From assembly GCA_009731375.1 (NCBI GenBank), contig BJOX01000229.1, forward strand, positions 213,389-260,804: DNA of 47,416 nucleotides, read 5' to 3'. Within the stretch, counting starts at the first letter, position 1. Every line of letters starts with the position of its first letter. The DNA is from Paulinella micropora (lineage: Eukaryota > Cercozoa > Imbricatea > Euglyphida). Below the pieces are notes generated by a model, which worked only from the letters and a program-made list of their open reading frames with translations, did not search any database and was not told the DNA's origin. Positions 1 through 10,951 of the stretch are shown here, one piece after another. Made by a program: the position numbers and the translations under genes.

Positions 1-280
1 TCTTCTCTGACTTTATGTTCTTGGGGGATTTGGGCACTGACCTTGGAGCCGACCGTCGTGTAGTGTCTGTTGAGTGCATTGGCAATACCTTTGGGGTCGG
101 TGATTACCTTATCATCTACGCGGAGTTGGGTGGGCGAGGTCTTCAGACCTTGTGTCTGTGGGATCAGCTTTCTCAACGCATTCATACGTTTTTTTGGATC
201 GTGACTTAGTTTTTCCATTAAGGTAGTCATGTATGCTTTCTTAGCTTTCTTAATCTCTCTATTAGTTTTATTTCTATGCT

Positions 281-287
<7 letters not shown>
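1..287 (-). pseudogene. LINE (non-LTR retrotransposon) ORF2 fragment
   Basis: The minus strand is open from about 287 to the window edge. The frame reads a basic stretch (NREIKKAKKAY) and later the motif VITDPKGIANALNRHYTTVG. This matches the linker between the endonuclease and reverse transcriptase domains of LINE ORF2 proteins, where '[D/N]P..IAN.[L/F]N.[H/Y]F..VG' is a family hallmark. No start codon or catalytic motif lies within the window. Upstream the frame runs straight into a TAG/CTA array, so the element is truncated at the microsatellite; the remainder may lie left of the window. The clade cannot be assigned from this piece. Confidence 0.75.
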
Positions 288-332
<45 letters not shown>

Positions 333-567
333 GCTACTACTACTACTCACTAGGTGACTACTATAGCTACTACTAGTACTACTAGTACTACCAACTACTA
401 CAATTACTATTACTGCTACTGCTACTACTAACTACTACTACTACTGCTACTACTACTACTACTATAGCTACTACTACTGCTACTACTAGCTACTACTACT
501 GCTACTACTAACTACTACTATTACTATTACTATTACTACTACTACTACTAACTACTACTATTACTAT

Positions 568-618
<51 letters not shown>

Positions 619-647
619 TACTACTTCTACTACTACTTCTATTACTA

Positions 648-702
<55 letters not shown>

Positions 703-732
703 AATTTTAATATTTTCTAGCTACTACTACTG

Positions 733-775
<43 letters not shown>

Positions 776-796
776 CCACTACCACTACTACTACTA

Positions 797-833
<37 letters not shown>

Positions 834-952
834 AGTTTTAATACTACTACTACTACTAAGTTTTAATATTTTCTATCTACTACTGCTGCTACTGCTACTT
901 CTACTACTAACTACTAACTACTACTAACTACTACTAACTACTACTACTGCTG

Positions 953-988
<36 letters not shown>

Positions 989-1021
989 AATTTTAATATT
1001 TTCTAGCTACTACTACTACTG

Positions 1022-1064
<43 letters not shown>

Positions 1065-1148
1065 CCACTACTACTACTACTAGTACTACTACTACTACTA
1101 CTACCCACTACTACTACTACTACCCACTACTACTACTACTAGTACTAG

Positions 1149-1183
<35 letters not shown>

Positions 1184-1242
1184 TTACTACTACCACTACC
1201 ACTACCATCACCGTCACCATCACCATCACCATCACCACCACC

Positions 1243-1289
<47 letters not shown>

Positions 1290-1474
1290 AATTACGACTA
1301 CTACTAACTCCTATTACCACCACCACCACCACTTCTACTACTACTTCTACTACTACTTCTACTACTACTTCTACTACTACTTCTACTACTACTTCTACTA
1401 CTACTTCTACTACTACTTCTACTACTACTCTACTACTATTTCTACTACTACTATTAGTTCTACTTCTACCACTA

Positions 1475-1543
<69 letters not shown>

Positions 1544-1640
1544 CTTCTTCTTCTTCTTCTTCTTCTTCTTCTTCTTCTCTCCCTCCTCCTCCTCCTACTT
1601 CTCCTCCTCCTCGTACTTTCCCTCGTCCTCCTACTTCTCC
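288..1640. repeat. Trinucleotide microsatellite array, (CTA)n with CTT, CAC and CCT variants
   Basis: About 1.35 kb of near-continuous CTA repeats with blocks of CTT, CAC, ATC and CCT. A short unit 'aaattttaatattttctag' recurs between blocks (about 700-720, 990-1008, and shorter forms near 855 and 875), so the array has a higher-order structure. Poly-Ser or poly-Val/Arg frames inside it are composition artefacts. Confidence 0.95.
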
Positions 1641-1671
1641 TTCCTTTTCTTTCCATGTTGTAGCATATTTC

Positions 1672-1865
1672 ATGGGCGTCAGAGGCGGAGGCGTCATAAA
1701 AAGAATGGTTCAGTAAGATTCATCGCAGAGGCTTCGGCACCCACCATTTCGGACACCTCAGACAATATAGCTGGTGCATCGATATCTGATAATATCGAAA
1801 GATCGACCATATCGACTTCTGCATCGGGTGATGAGCGGGAGCATGATGATCAAGAGCTACAACAA
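1672..1865 (+). other. Possible 5' exon of the KDZ transposase gene
   Basis: The stretch is open in one plus frame from just after the CT-rich repeat. It encodes a basic run (RRRRHKKNGSV) followed by a Ser/Asp/Ile-rich acidic segment and ends at TAG near 1866. KDZ proteins commonly begin with a basic then low-complexity segment, and the main exon starts only about 190 bp downstream. No start codon is visible because the region before it is microsatellite. The link to the downstream exons is an inference. Confidence 0.35.
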
Positions 1866-2052
1866 TAGGAAGATTATTTCCATGATCATGTAATTATACT
1901 ATCACGGATGATCATTAACCTCTCTGTGTGTCTCTCTCTCTCTCTCTCATCTTGTGTCATACTCGTTTTGCATCCTTTTTATGTTTACATTACTAATGAT
2001 ATCGATGTCATAGTCCAGTTGTTGTTGTTGTTGTGATTGTTGTTCTGATTAG

Positions 2053-3511
2053 GACATCGACACATCAGACGGAGAAGTTGAGGACACCAGCATGGAAGAT
2101 GACGATGCATGGATTGCTTCGCTAGATTTAGATCAGACCTTAGAGAGAGATTCGGTTCCGCACAACTTTCAAATTGCTTCGCAAGGTTCAAATGAAGCAC
2201 AAATTTCTGGTGAGTGTAAGGCTTGGTATAATATCCAGGACAAGCTGCTCCGTGCAGCTGTTAGAATAGAGACTCCACCAGCACCGTCAACAAAGTGTGT
2301 GGTTTGTGGTAACCCAAACGCAAATGTAAGATGCAGAAGCTGTTCTTTTACAAGTTTCTTCTGTCGTTTGCACGCTGGTACTTTGCACGGATGCATAAAT
2401 AGAATGCATGTCCCTGAGCTTCACGATGGCTTAACATGGGTACCTATCTATGCAACCGGAATGGGAAGTAAACAGAAAGGCGGGGAAGAGAAAGAACAGG
2501 AAGAAGGACAATATAGCAGCGAAATAAACGAAGAAGGAAAAGGAGTAGCAGAAAGTCATGAGATAAACCTGCAGGAATGTGCAGAAATTTCGAACGATTC
2601 TATTGCGCCCATGACATTGCTTACCCAGTTCAGACCTTCTTGCGCATTGCCTCTGCAGGAATTTGAAGTCAGCGTGTATGACCCTGACAATAACTCTTCC
2701 TTTCTCGTCATTCTGAATTACTTGTAGTGTACGTGTTGTCGAGCAGAGACACTATTCTCTTTGGGATATTGGCCTATGTCACCATTAAACCCTACGTATG
2801 CTTTGCCCATTTATGCAATGAAGAAATTATTCAAGGTAATTAATTTAATCATTGAAAGCACAATCTCACTTTTTTTGAGACTTTATCTAGTCGAGATGTC
2901 AAGGATCATCCGCAGCTAATGTATATAATTTCTTCCAGTTTTGCCCTTTACGTTTCCGTCGAAGTTTCCAGCGTCATGGAGTGCTTTCTTTAAGGGAATA
3001 TTGCCGCTTGAAATCTAGGATGAGGAGCTTGGCGGTTTGGGAAGACGCCAAGCGACAGCCTGTCCTAACTTGCGTTATTTGCAACGAGCGAGCAAATGCA
3101 AACCAGCCTCTTCCGGTAGTTTGCTTGGACGCTTGCTACGTAGGCAAGAGGATACGCGCGGGCGAACCAAAATTCGACGAAGCACATGATGCACTGCCAA
3201 GTGTTTTAGCGACCCCCTCTGCAACGAATAGTTTGGCTGATGCGATGGTAGCAAGAATGAGTTCGGACGAGATCAAGCAGAACAATAATCAACAAGCTGG
3301 ATGTGCACCAACTCGAACTTTCAAGGCAGGGAAGACAATAACGGTATATACAGTACGCTTTGTTTTTCAGTATATGTACTTTAATTTCATTGTTCTGAAT
3401 CCTGTCTCTCTCTCTCTCTCTCTGTTGTTTCTTGCATTGAACTCATAACAAAAAAGGCAGAGATTTTCTTGGAGTCTTTGGTGCATGCTGCAAGCATGAA
3501 TGTTTTTTGGG

Positions 3512-3564
<53 letters not shown>

Positions 3565-4790
3565 TGGTTCGATTTTTACATTCATCTAGGATTCCTCATG
3601 GAAAAGTCAGAAAGCTACATCCATGCAGGGATGTCGATTCTGCAACTGCGTCAACAACTTGGTTCGTTGGTTAATTTTTCTTCTATTTCATATGATATAG
3701 CTTGTAAAATTAAGACCTGGTTGCTTTTTCTTTTCCCCGAACTCCAAGCTACTTTTCTTGGTATTGATTTTTTTTTGTGTGCATTATGTTTTCATTGAGA
3801 AATTTATGTAGGCGTCGGAAGCTTTCACGTTTGGGCGCACGCAGTTTGGTGTCGCATGGTGTATGCACTCTGGCGGAACCACGAGTCTGGTATCTGTGAT
3901 GGAGAAGCGATAGAAATGATTTGGTCTTCTTTTGAAAAGGTGGGACAATGCAATCCCATAGTTACATATCTGTCTCTACAAATTTGACTTATTTTATTCA
4001 CTAAGACAATATACAACACCATGTGAACGTTTGTGTGTTTCTGTAGATCCGTGGCTCGGTTTTATCCATGTCGCCAGCCAACTACTGGCACAATCTTGGG
4101 CAGAGGCTTGCGGAGATCAACATTCAAATTTTCAAAAGTATGTTTCCACTCTTTCTCTCTTCTCCTCATTTCGTTCAAAACTGACATTAATATTATTTCT
4201 CTAAACTTATCATTATTATAGATCTAGCTACATTTTTGAAAACAAGGGCGAAACTTTTGCAAACCAAGCAGCTTGAACTACAGTCTCAAGAAGCTTTGTT
4301 GAGACAATCTCTTCGTGACGGTAACTTTAACTCTGATCAAATATCACTTTCAACTTTTGAATTTAGATTAAGAATTATTATTGTTGCACATGCATGCTGA
4401 TTGTCCCCCTTATTCATTCTATCAATATTGAATGTTATATTATATTAACTTGCATCTTATTATTATAATTTTTTTAAGTTTGTGATCGCGCAAAAAATCT
4501 AGTAATATACATGAATTATCTAATTCTTGTATTGTCAGTGTACGCTGACGACCGAATAAACCAATTTTACTCCCATCGTGACGAGTTCTTTCAACCAACT
4601 GCTAGTCCCTTCAAACAAGAAGCTGACGAGTATAAGGTTTAATATTTGTTTCATCGTTACATGAAACTTTTATTATTTATGTCTCATAGCTACTTATGCT
4701 TCAGAGAGGTAATGATCAAGCACTGCAATCGCTACGACCAAAGTGGAACTCTTTTTGCAAACTCTGGTTCCCTTTTTCGTTGCAAACGCA
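2053..4790 (+). pseudogene. KDZ (Kyakuja-Dileera-Zisupton) family transposase, multi-exon, probably defective
   Basis: A DDE-type DNA transposase spread over about eight exons. Estimated exons: 2053-2835, 2939-3343, about 3459-3513, 3590-3760, 3812-3939, 4047-4137, 4222-4319, 4539-4636 and 4705 onward; all introns are short and GT-AG. The first exon has the Cys-rich CxC cluster typical of KDZ proteins (CVVCG...CRSC...FC..H...LH). It also has the LGYWPMSPLNPTYA segment. Later exons show GVFGACCKHECFLG, SYDIACKIK, FHVWAHAVWC and DGEAIEMIWS, which match the conserved KDZ core (DIaC, FH..aH...C, GE..E..W). An in-frame TAG at 2725-2727 separates the Cys cluster from the rest. The phase at the 3343/3459 junction does not join cleanly. 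The 3' end fades into the next gene. Family assignment is firm; activity is doubtful. Confidence 0.85.
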
Positions 4791-4796
4791 AAAAAA

Positions 4797-5489
4797 ATGT
4801 CCGACGTCCGCGGCTGTCGGAAGGTCGAAGAACTGTACAACCTGATCGATCTGCATGTCGACAGCCATATATAAGGACTGCTACAAGTTGTTAGAAGCAG
4901 CAAATATAATAATCAGCAAAGACGAAAGTAAACAAGCCGTGGCTGGCAAGGGGCTGGCGGCTGGCAAGGGGGTAGTGGCTGGCAAGGGGGTAGTGGCTAG
5001 CAAGGGGCTGGTAGCTGGCGACAGAAAAAGCGGCAGCAAGCAAGCCGTGGCTGGCCAGGTGGCATTCGTGCGCCCTTATCGCGAGGTGTCGATCATGTGG
5101 AATAACGAGTTCAACTACAACGACTACCATGTCGTGGTAGAATCCATTGTCGACAATAGATCCATGGAAGTTGAAGTCTTTGCTGCTTTACGCGGTTCCT
5201 TTGCCCACAGCCCGCTTATATAAAGTAAACCATGCGATATTTTCATCTAGCAAGAGAGACGGAGCGGGAAAGCGGGTGCAAGCTAGTTGTGCTGTGTTTG
5301 AACCAAGGGTTCTCACCGATCAAGCTTGACATTATAGGATGGCGACAAGAGAACAGAAAGGAGTACAATGACGCTTACTCCGACGTGACTTTTCTGACTT
5401 TTCTGTATTATGGGAAGGTCCTGGCCCCAGACGATCAATGCAACAGCTACAACAAACGTTCCTTGAAAGAGCTAAACGAACTTGTCTAA
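4797..5489 (+). pseudogene. Unrecognised gene A of the virus-like block, two frameshifts
   Basis: It starts with an ATG directly after a run of seven A. The first frame (VEELYNLIDLHV) hits TAA near 4872 and coding continues in the next frame (YKDCYKLLEAAN). A second break near 5228 moves coding to a third frame that ends at TAA 5487-5489. The middle holds a short in-frame minisatellite (4930-5025) encoding AGKG(V/L)(V/A) repeats. The C-terminal part (KLDIIGW, DAYSDVTFLTFLYYGK) looks like a normal globular protein. An AATAAA overlaps the stop codon. No family recognised. I read it as one gene of about 230 codons, now broken. Confidence 0.5.
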
Positions 5490-5493
5490 TAAA
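5488..5493 (+). terminator. Polyadenylation signal overlapping the gene A stop codon
   Basis: The AATAAA hexamer begins inside the TAA stop of gene A. Such compact overlap of stop and poly(A) signal is common in large DNA viruses. Confidence 0.5.
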
Positions 5494-5827
5494 AAATTTC
5501 TGTTCCGGCCGAGACTTGGCAATTTTTTTCCGACTTTTTTTTTGTTGGGCACTACCCTTTTCTTCCCTTCATTTCCCGCAGTCGCGCTAGCATCGATAAA
5601 AAAGCTTGGGGTGAACTCTTGTTGCGTGCCGTGCCCCCCCCCTCTGTCGCCCCAAATTCTCTCTCCTTTTTTTGTGCAACCGCTGTCTTCGGGACAAAAA
5701 GAAGAGAAGGCGTAAGAGAGAAGAGGGGGGGGAGCCGCGCGCAGGTGTGTGGGAAAGTACGCAAGGTCTGGGGAAGGGGGGGGGGCCGCACGCAGGTGTG
5801 TGAAAGCACNNNNNNNNNNNNNNAAAA

Positions 5828-5858
<31 letters not shown>

Positions 5859-5948
5859 GGGACCGCGCGGTTGTTGTTGTTTTTTATAGAAAGGGGGTTT
5901 CTTTGCGCACCGACAAGACAAGACGGACAGAAACACACACGCACATAA
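5494..5948. other. Intergenic region with poly-T, poly-C and poly-G tracts and an N gap
   Basis: This holds low-complexity T-rich and C-rich sequence, an imperfect direct repeat containing 'gcgcaggtgtgtg' (near 5738 and 5790), a gap at 5810-5823, and a G run of more than 30 bases directly after the gap. No credible gene is seen. Frames through it are homopolymer artefacts. Confidence 0.8.
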
Positions 5949-7173
5949 AAAAAAAGGCAAAACCGAGCGATTGGGCTCTACGGCGGCTGGAAGACGCTAG
6001 AAGAGGTCAGCCCCGAGGCGCTGTCCGCGGGCATCGTTGACTCTCTGCCCGCGGGCGCCCGTCGCTGTCTGGTGGTGCAGGACACGCTCGTGAGGCTGCA
6101 GAAGGCCTGCGTGCGCGCCAAGAAACAGCGCGCGGCCGGAAACGCTACCGGTGTGTGGCACCGGCTGGCGCTGGACCTGGTGCTAGAGCCGCTGCGCACC
6201 CTGCAGGCCAACGCGCTCGTGCTGGTCGCCGACAAGCCGGCGCTCGTCACGCCGCTCAAGCAAGCGACGCAGCAGAAACGCCGCGCGCGATCGCAGAGCC
6301 AGCTGCCCCCGGTTGTGTCGATCGCGGCGGGTGACGGACTGCTGGACGCCGGCGGCCAGCCACTGTTGAACGCTTTTGTAGAGGACTTGATTGGCAACCG
6401 CGAGCACCGGCCGCTGCTGCTGCGGCACGTGCAGCACATCTTGCTAAACAACGCGCCCACCATTGTCGCGGCGCTCAAGGGCCGTGGCTGCCCGGGGTCG
6501 CGCCTGGTGCTGGACGGTGCACAGCCTCGCGCCCGACGGCGGCGGCGACTGGCCTGGCGCGCGGGGCCCGAGGAGTCCGTGGCCGAGGGCGAGGCCGACC
6601 TTGGCGTCTTCCGTTGGATCCAGCGCTGGCACAAAACTTCTTCTAGTGGCTGGCACTACATAGCAGATACGATCCTCATGGTGGCGAACGCGCAGAATGG
6701 GCTCCAATTGTACATAAATTTCCAACACAAATTTTTGCTCCACATCAATCGGGTCTTAGACGCGGTTTGCAAGAATCCAGGTGGGATCGCAGCGTTCCTG
6801 CGCGCTCTTTGTTTGCACGGCAGACTTCCTGGAGAAGGCCGAAGTCTGTCCTACAGTGCATTGCAAATCTCTCCTGGCGGTACAGGAGGACCGCGCGCGC
6901 GGTGATTCGCTGTCTTTAACAACACAAGAATTTGTGCATGACATCTGAGTGGCCTACGTGCACAAGAGCAGAAAGTCAGTCCCCGCGGAATCTAAGCTGA
7001 GCACCGAGTGGTTGCACGAGCAAACACAGTATTTCAACATTACAACACGGCTGCCCGCGCTAGCCACGCTGAAGAAATCAGCTGAAAAATATAACCTGCA
7101 AATCCAATACTGGTCCAGTTTGCTGGAGCCAGAATCGCCAGCGACAGCCCACAAAAAACGACGACTGCGCTGA
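5949..7173 (+). pseudogene. Unrecognised gene B of the virus-like block, frameshift plus in-frame TGA
   Basis: A GC-rich frame is open from a TAA near 5946 without any ATG at its head; it reads IGLYGGWKTLEEV and then a helical, Ala/Leu/Arg-rich protein. Near 6805 coding moves to the next frame (FVCTADFLEKAEVCPTV), which reads on to an in-frame TGA at 6946-6948. It resumes in the same frame (VAYVHKSRKSVPAESK) to a stop at 7171-7173. The composition switches from GC-rich to more balanced after about 6640. The real N-terminus may be lost at the poly-G gap upstream. An AATAAA follows at 7306. About 400 codons if intact. Function unknown. Confidence 0.5.
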
Positions 7174-7305
7174 CTTGCAAAGAAAAAAGAACTGGCAAGC
7201 AGCAAGAAAGATGCCCGTCTGTTTGGTGTGCTATGATTGTCTATAGCTTTAATTTTTTTATCGACTTTTATTGCGTACGCCACCGCAGCGGCACAGCCGG
7301 GACAA

Positions 7306-7311
7306 AATAAA
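7306..7311 (+). terminator. Polyadenylation signal after gene B
   Basis: AATAAA lies about 135 bases past the gene B stop, followed by a T-rich tract. Confidence 0.4.
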
Positions 7312-7399
7312 ACCTAAGTTCTCTTTTTTTTTTTTCCGAAATCGGCAGTTAAATTTCTACTCACCAAAAGAAATTAAAAAATACAATTAACAAAATTCA

Positions 7400-7590
7400 A
7401 TGGAATTTCGCCACCGTCATCCCTAAATATTTGCTATCAGATTTAGCCAAATGCCAAAATGACGAAATTCTTTTTTTTCTCATGTTGTCCGGAACCCGGT
7501 GAACTTTGCGACAAAATAGCTTTTTGCCGCATTTCACGGCAAGTTTGCGCGAAATCTTTTTAGTCGAATTTTGCGGCTACCAAAGAATTT
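7400..7590 (-). repeat. Single arm of the foldback repeat family, inverted
   Basis: It contains 'ccggaacccggtgaacttt', the reverse complement of sequences at 9810-9835 and 10530-10555. It also has the shared 'tttgctatca' and 'tttgcgcgaaat' segments. It lies between genes B and C and is a diverged, partial copy of the elements at 9597-10000 and 10487-10840. Confidence 0.75.
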
Positions 7591-7804
7591 TTGGGAGGGA
7601 GTAGAAGAAGGGACAGGAAAAGAAAAAGGAAGACAGAGGGAGGAAGGGAGGGAGGGCAAGGAAAGAGAGGGCACAAAAAAATGCGTACTGTTCTGTTTCG
7701 TCTCTTTCTCCGTTGTCTTGTTTTTTTTTTTTTAATGAAAAGAAAAGCAATATCTTACTTTAAAAAAAGAGAGAAGGGCAGCTAGCTTTTTTTCTTAAAA
7801 CAAA
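7591..7804. other. Intergenic, purine-rich then T-rich
   Basis: GGAA-rich low-complexity sequence followed by T runs that lead to the gene C start codon. Nothing else is visible. Confidence 0.6.
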
Positions 7805-9378
7805 ATGGCACAGGACTTTTTCGCACACTTGTTGCGGGACAACGACCTGAAAGATGATGTAATCCAAAGACTGCCGCGCCTAGCCGCAACAGCCACTACC
7901 AAAGCCGCACAGCACGGCACGCTCGTGCTGCCTATAGCTCTGCGCGAGAGGTCCTGGGAACTAGCCTTGCCCATCACTGACGGCAGCTTCGAGCGGGCGC
8001 TGAGCACGCACCGCGCGCTGACTATTGTCCTCATGCTGCCTGCCACTTTGCGACCCGACACAAACAGCAAGTTTATAGCAGACGAGCTCTACAGTATTCT
8101 TACCTTGCTGTTCAACCAGCACGTGTACAACGATTTCTTGACCTACTTCTCGCGGCTTTGCGCGCTGCTGCGGCATGGCCGCGTGTACGAGTGCCAGTAC
8201 GCTGAAACACAACCACCATACGAGGTACGAACGCTTTCTTTCAGCATAAGAAATTACGAACAGAACCTGCAAGCAAGGGTTGCTAGACGTGTTTCAAATA
8301 ATACTCGCGTTGATGCTTCCGGGCTGGGGCAGATGCTGTTTTGCCAACGCTTGCTAGACCCACTGTACTTAGTTCAGAACTACACGTTGCGCGATTCAGC
8401 CTCGCTACCACTAGACAGTGACCTCATGCTCCAAGATTGGGCGTTGCAGGGCAGCGCCCCCAACGTAACGTGGAACCTCCAGGCCATCGAAGCGTTGGCC
8501 TCGCGATATACAGAGGCTACGGTTTGCCTAAAAGGACTGAAAAGGTTGAGTCAGTCACGCTGGAAATCAACCAACAAACAAAAGATGCAATGCCCAATTT
8601 GATGAATTTTCTGGCCAGGTATTGTCCGGCAATAAGCAAGCTCAAAGTCGTCAGAGCGCAGTATCAAAGGCCGGGCACGCAAGAATTAGACTTTATGTTT
8701 ACGGGCAAGCTGCAGAACCTCGAGCTAGGACCTTACCTAGGCATGACTCAAGTTACGTTCCACATTGCTCAAGCACAAGAAAGCAAAGTGGCACCCGCGC
8801 TGACAATCAAACTACACGACGAAAATTGCAAAATTAGGTTTGCGCGTGGTGCGCCCAGGCCGAACCTAACAATCGAGCTGTCCAATAACGTTATTAGAGA
8901 TGTGATTCTTGACAAACTACCTGGGTCGGTCAGCCTCGTACAATTCGGCAACATCATGGTACGCAGGCTGGCAGGCAACTGTGACGGAAAATGTAGAGTT
9001 CCGCGGCAGCTGGCCCTGTATAATAATCTGGAAGCACAGCGCATTTCTGTTGACCTCAGTTGCTTGTCGCGTCATGTGCCGACAAGCGCCTGCTCGCTGT
9101 TCATACAACCAAGCTCCAAAATCTCGGTTCGGAGCTCCTCGTTAGCAAGCCTGCGTGTAGCTGGCGAAGCCCCCAGGCCGGTCGTGATTGACGAATGCGT
9201 CTTAGCCCCCAATTTTTCTGCGGGGCTGCTAAACTTGCCCGACCAGGCCTTGGGTCGTAAGGTGCTGTTCCACAACTGCAAGTACCATCAGCCGGCCAAT
9301 GCGATTGACTTGCAGGACCGAGTGGTAGCGGCAGTACCCAGTGCGGAATTTGTGCGGCACGCCCGTCGTCGCCAGTAG
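7805..9378 (+). pseudogene. Unrecognised gene C of the virus-like block, one frameshift
   Basis: The ATG follows a T-rich then A-rich leader (tttttttcttaaaacaaa). The first frame encodes an ordinary-looking globular protein (MAQDFFAHLLRDNDLKDDV) up to about 8535. There an A-rich stretch (ctaaaaggactgaaaagg) marks a switch to another frame, continuing as EKVESVTLEINQQTKD to a stop at 9376-9378. The intact product would be about 520 residues. The C-terminal half has regularly spaced Leu/Val strands (LTIELSNNVIRDVIL) that loosely suggest a beta-rich or LRR-like fold, without a diagnostic motif. It shares this feel with gene I at 21575-22211. No family recognised. Confidence 0.6.
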
Positions 9379-9450
9379 GATGGTGCGAGACATGACGCCT
9401 TGTCCCCCTTTCCTCGTTTGATGTGAGGGCAGTCCAGAGTAGAAATTATT

Positions 9451-9511
9451 GATGAGCGCAAGTGCGTTCAAAAGACAGCAAGTCCTCCTTTTGGACACAC
9501 TCGCGCTCATC
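9451..9511 (+). other. Hairpin downstream of gene C
   Basis: A 24-base stem (9451-9474 against 9488-9511, starting 'gatgagcgc') has two mismatches and one G-U pair around a 13-base loop. It lies about 70 bases after the gene C stop. It may be a transcript-end structure, but no poly(A) hexamer is nearby. Confidence 0.5.
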
Positions 9512-9596
9512 CTCCCTGGCGGATTGTACGACGTTAAATTAAAACGACCGCAGTTCGGAAAGAGCGTTAAGCGACTGTGTAGTGTTGGTTGATTGA

Positions 9597-10000
9597 AACA
9601 AAAATTGTTAAGATTGGCGAGCGGGGAAAATTAATGATTTTTTCTGTAATTTTCCCCCCCGCCAACCTTTCCCCAAATTTTTGCTATCAAATTTAACAGG
9701 ATTGCCGAAATGTCCTTTGCTAAAAAAAGTTTCAGTCGGTAGGCGCAAAATGCGGTGAAAGAAAGTTTCGCGCGAATTTGCCGCTAAATGCGGTCACCTG
9801 TCATTTTGTCGCGAAGTTCACCGGGTTCCGGACAGATTAGAAAAAAAATCTGGTCATTTCGGCATTTGGCTAGATTTGATAGCAAAAATTTTGGGAAAGA
9901 TTGGCGGGCGGGGAAAATTACAGAAAAAACTAAATTTAGCAGGATTGCCGAAATGTCCTTTTCTAAAAAAATTTCAGTCGCTGGCCGAATTTTGCGGTGA
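9597..10000. repeat. Foldback repeat family, two adjacent partial copies
   Basis: Two head-to-tail copies share 'gattgccgaaatgtcctt', 'gatagcaaaaattt' and 'attggcg.gcggggaaaatta' blocks. Each contains an internal inverted repeat centred on the GGCGGG/CCCGCC stretch. The segment 'tcaccgggttccgga' at about 9820 recurs in the copies at 7.5 and 10.5 kb. Confidence 0.8.
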
Positions 10001-10482
10001 AAGACATACATACCATACATACATACATCATTGCATGCGTACATGCATACGTACATACATACATACATACATGCATGCATGCATGCATGCATACATGCAT
10101 ACATACATACATACATACACACACAAGACATACATACATACGTACATACATACATACATACATACATACATACATACATACATACATGTACATACATATA
10201 CATACATACATACATACACACATGCATGCATACACATACTATTACATACAGACATACATACATAGATACATAGATACATAGATACATAGATACATACATA
10301 CATACATCATTGCATGCGTACATGCATACATGCATACATACATACATACATACATACATGCATACATACATACATACATACATACATGCATGCATGCATG
10401 CATACATACATACATACCTACATACATACAAACATACATACCTACATACATACAGACATGCAGACAAACATACATACATACA
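10001..10482. repeat. (TACA)n microsatellite inserted between foldback repeat copies
   Basis: Tetranucleotide array with TGCA and GATA interruptions. Foldback-family sequence flanks it directly on both sides. Confidence 0.95.
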
Positions 10483-10486
10483 TAAG

Positions 10487-10840
10487 GTTTCGCGCGAAAT
10501 TTGCCGCGAAATGCGGTCACTTATCATTTTGTCGCGAACTTCACCGGGTTCCGGAGCAGTGGAAAAAAATTCCGTCATTTCGGCAATTGGTTAAATTTGA
10601 TAGCAAAAATTTGGGGAAACATAGGCGGGCGGGAAAAATTAAAAGTCATAAATTTTCCCCACCGCCAATCTTTCCCCAAATTTTTGCTATCAAACTTAGC
10701 CAATTGCCGAAATGTCCTTCGCTAAAAAAAAATTTCAGTCGCTGGCTGAATTTTGAGGTGAAAGAAAGGTTTGCGCGAAATTTGCCGAAATTTGCGGCTA
10801 CAAACTCGTTTCGCGCGAAACTTGCCGCAAAGCGCGGCTT
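10487..10840. repeat. Foldback (palindromic) repeat element, best copy
   Basis: Arms at 10576-10641 and 10649-10713 are near-perfect inverted repeats; one arm begins 'catttcggcaattgg' and the other ends in its complement. They are separated by about seven bases. Outer parts carry copies of the 12-base palindrome TTTCGCGCGAAA (about 10487 and 10809) and related TTTGCGCGAAA. MITE-like by shape, with no coding capacity. Confidence 0.8.
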
Positions 10841-10910
10841 TTTTTTCCCCTTTGGCCCGGCCGAAAAGTCAGCTATCTTTTCTTTTTTTAATTAAAATTT
10901 ACAATTCGTC

Positions 10911-10951
<41 letters not shown>

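Noticed and set aside
1120-1697. Ser/Arg-rich and Val/Glu-rich frames
   Set aside because: Produced by the CTA/CTT trinucleotide array.
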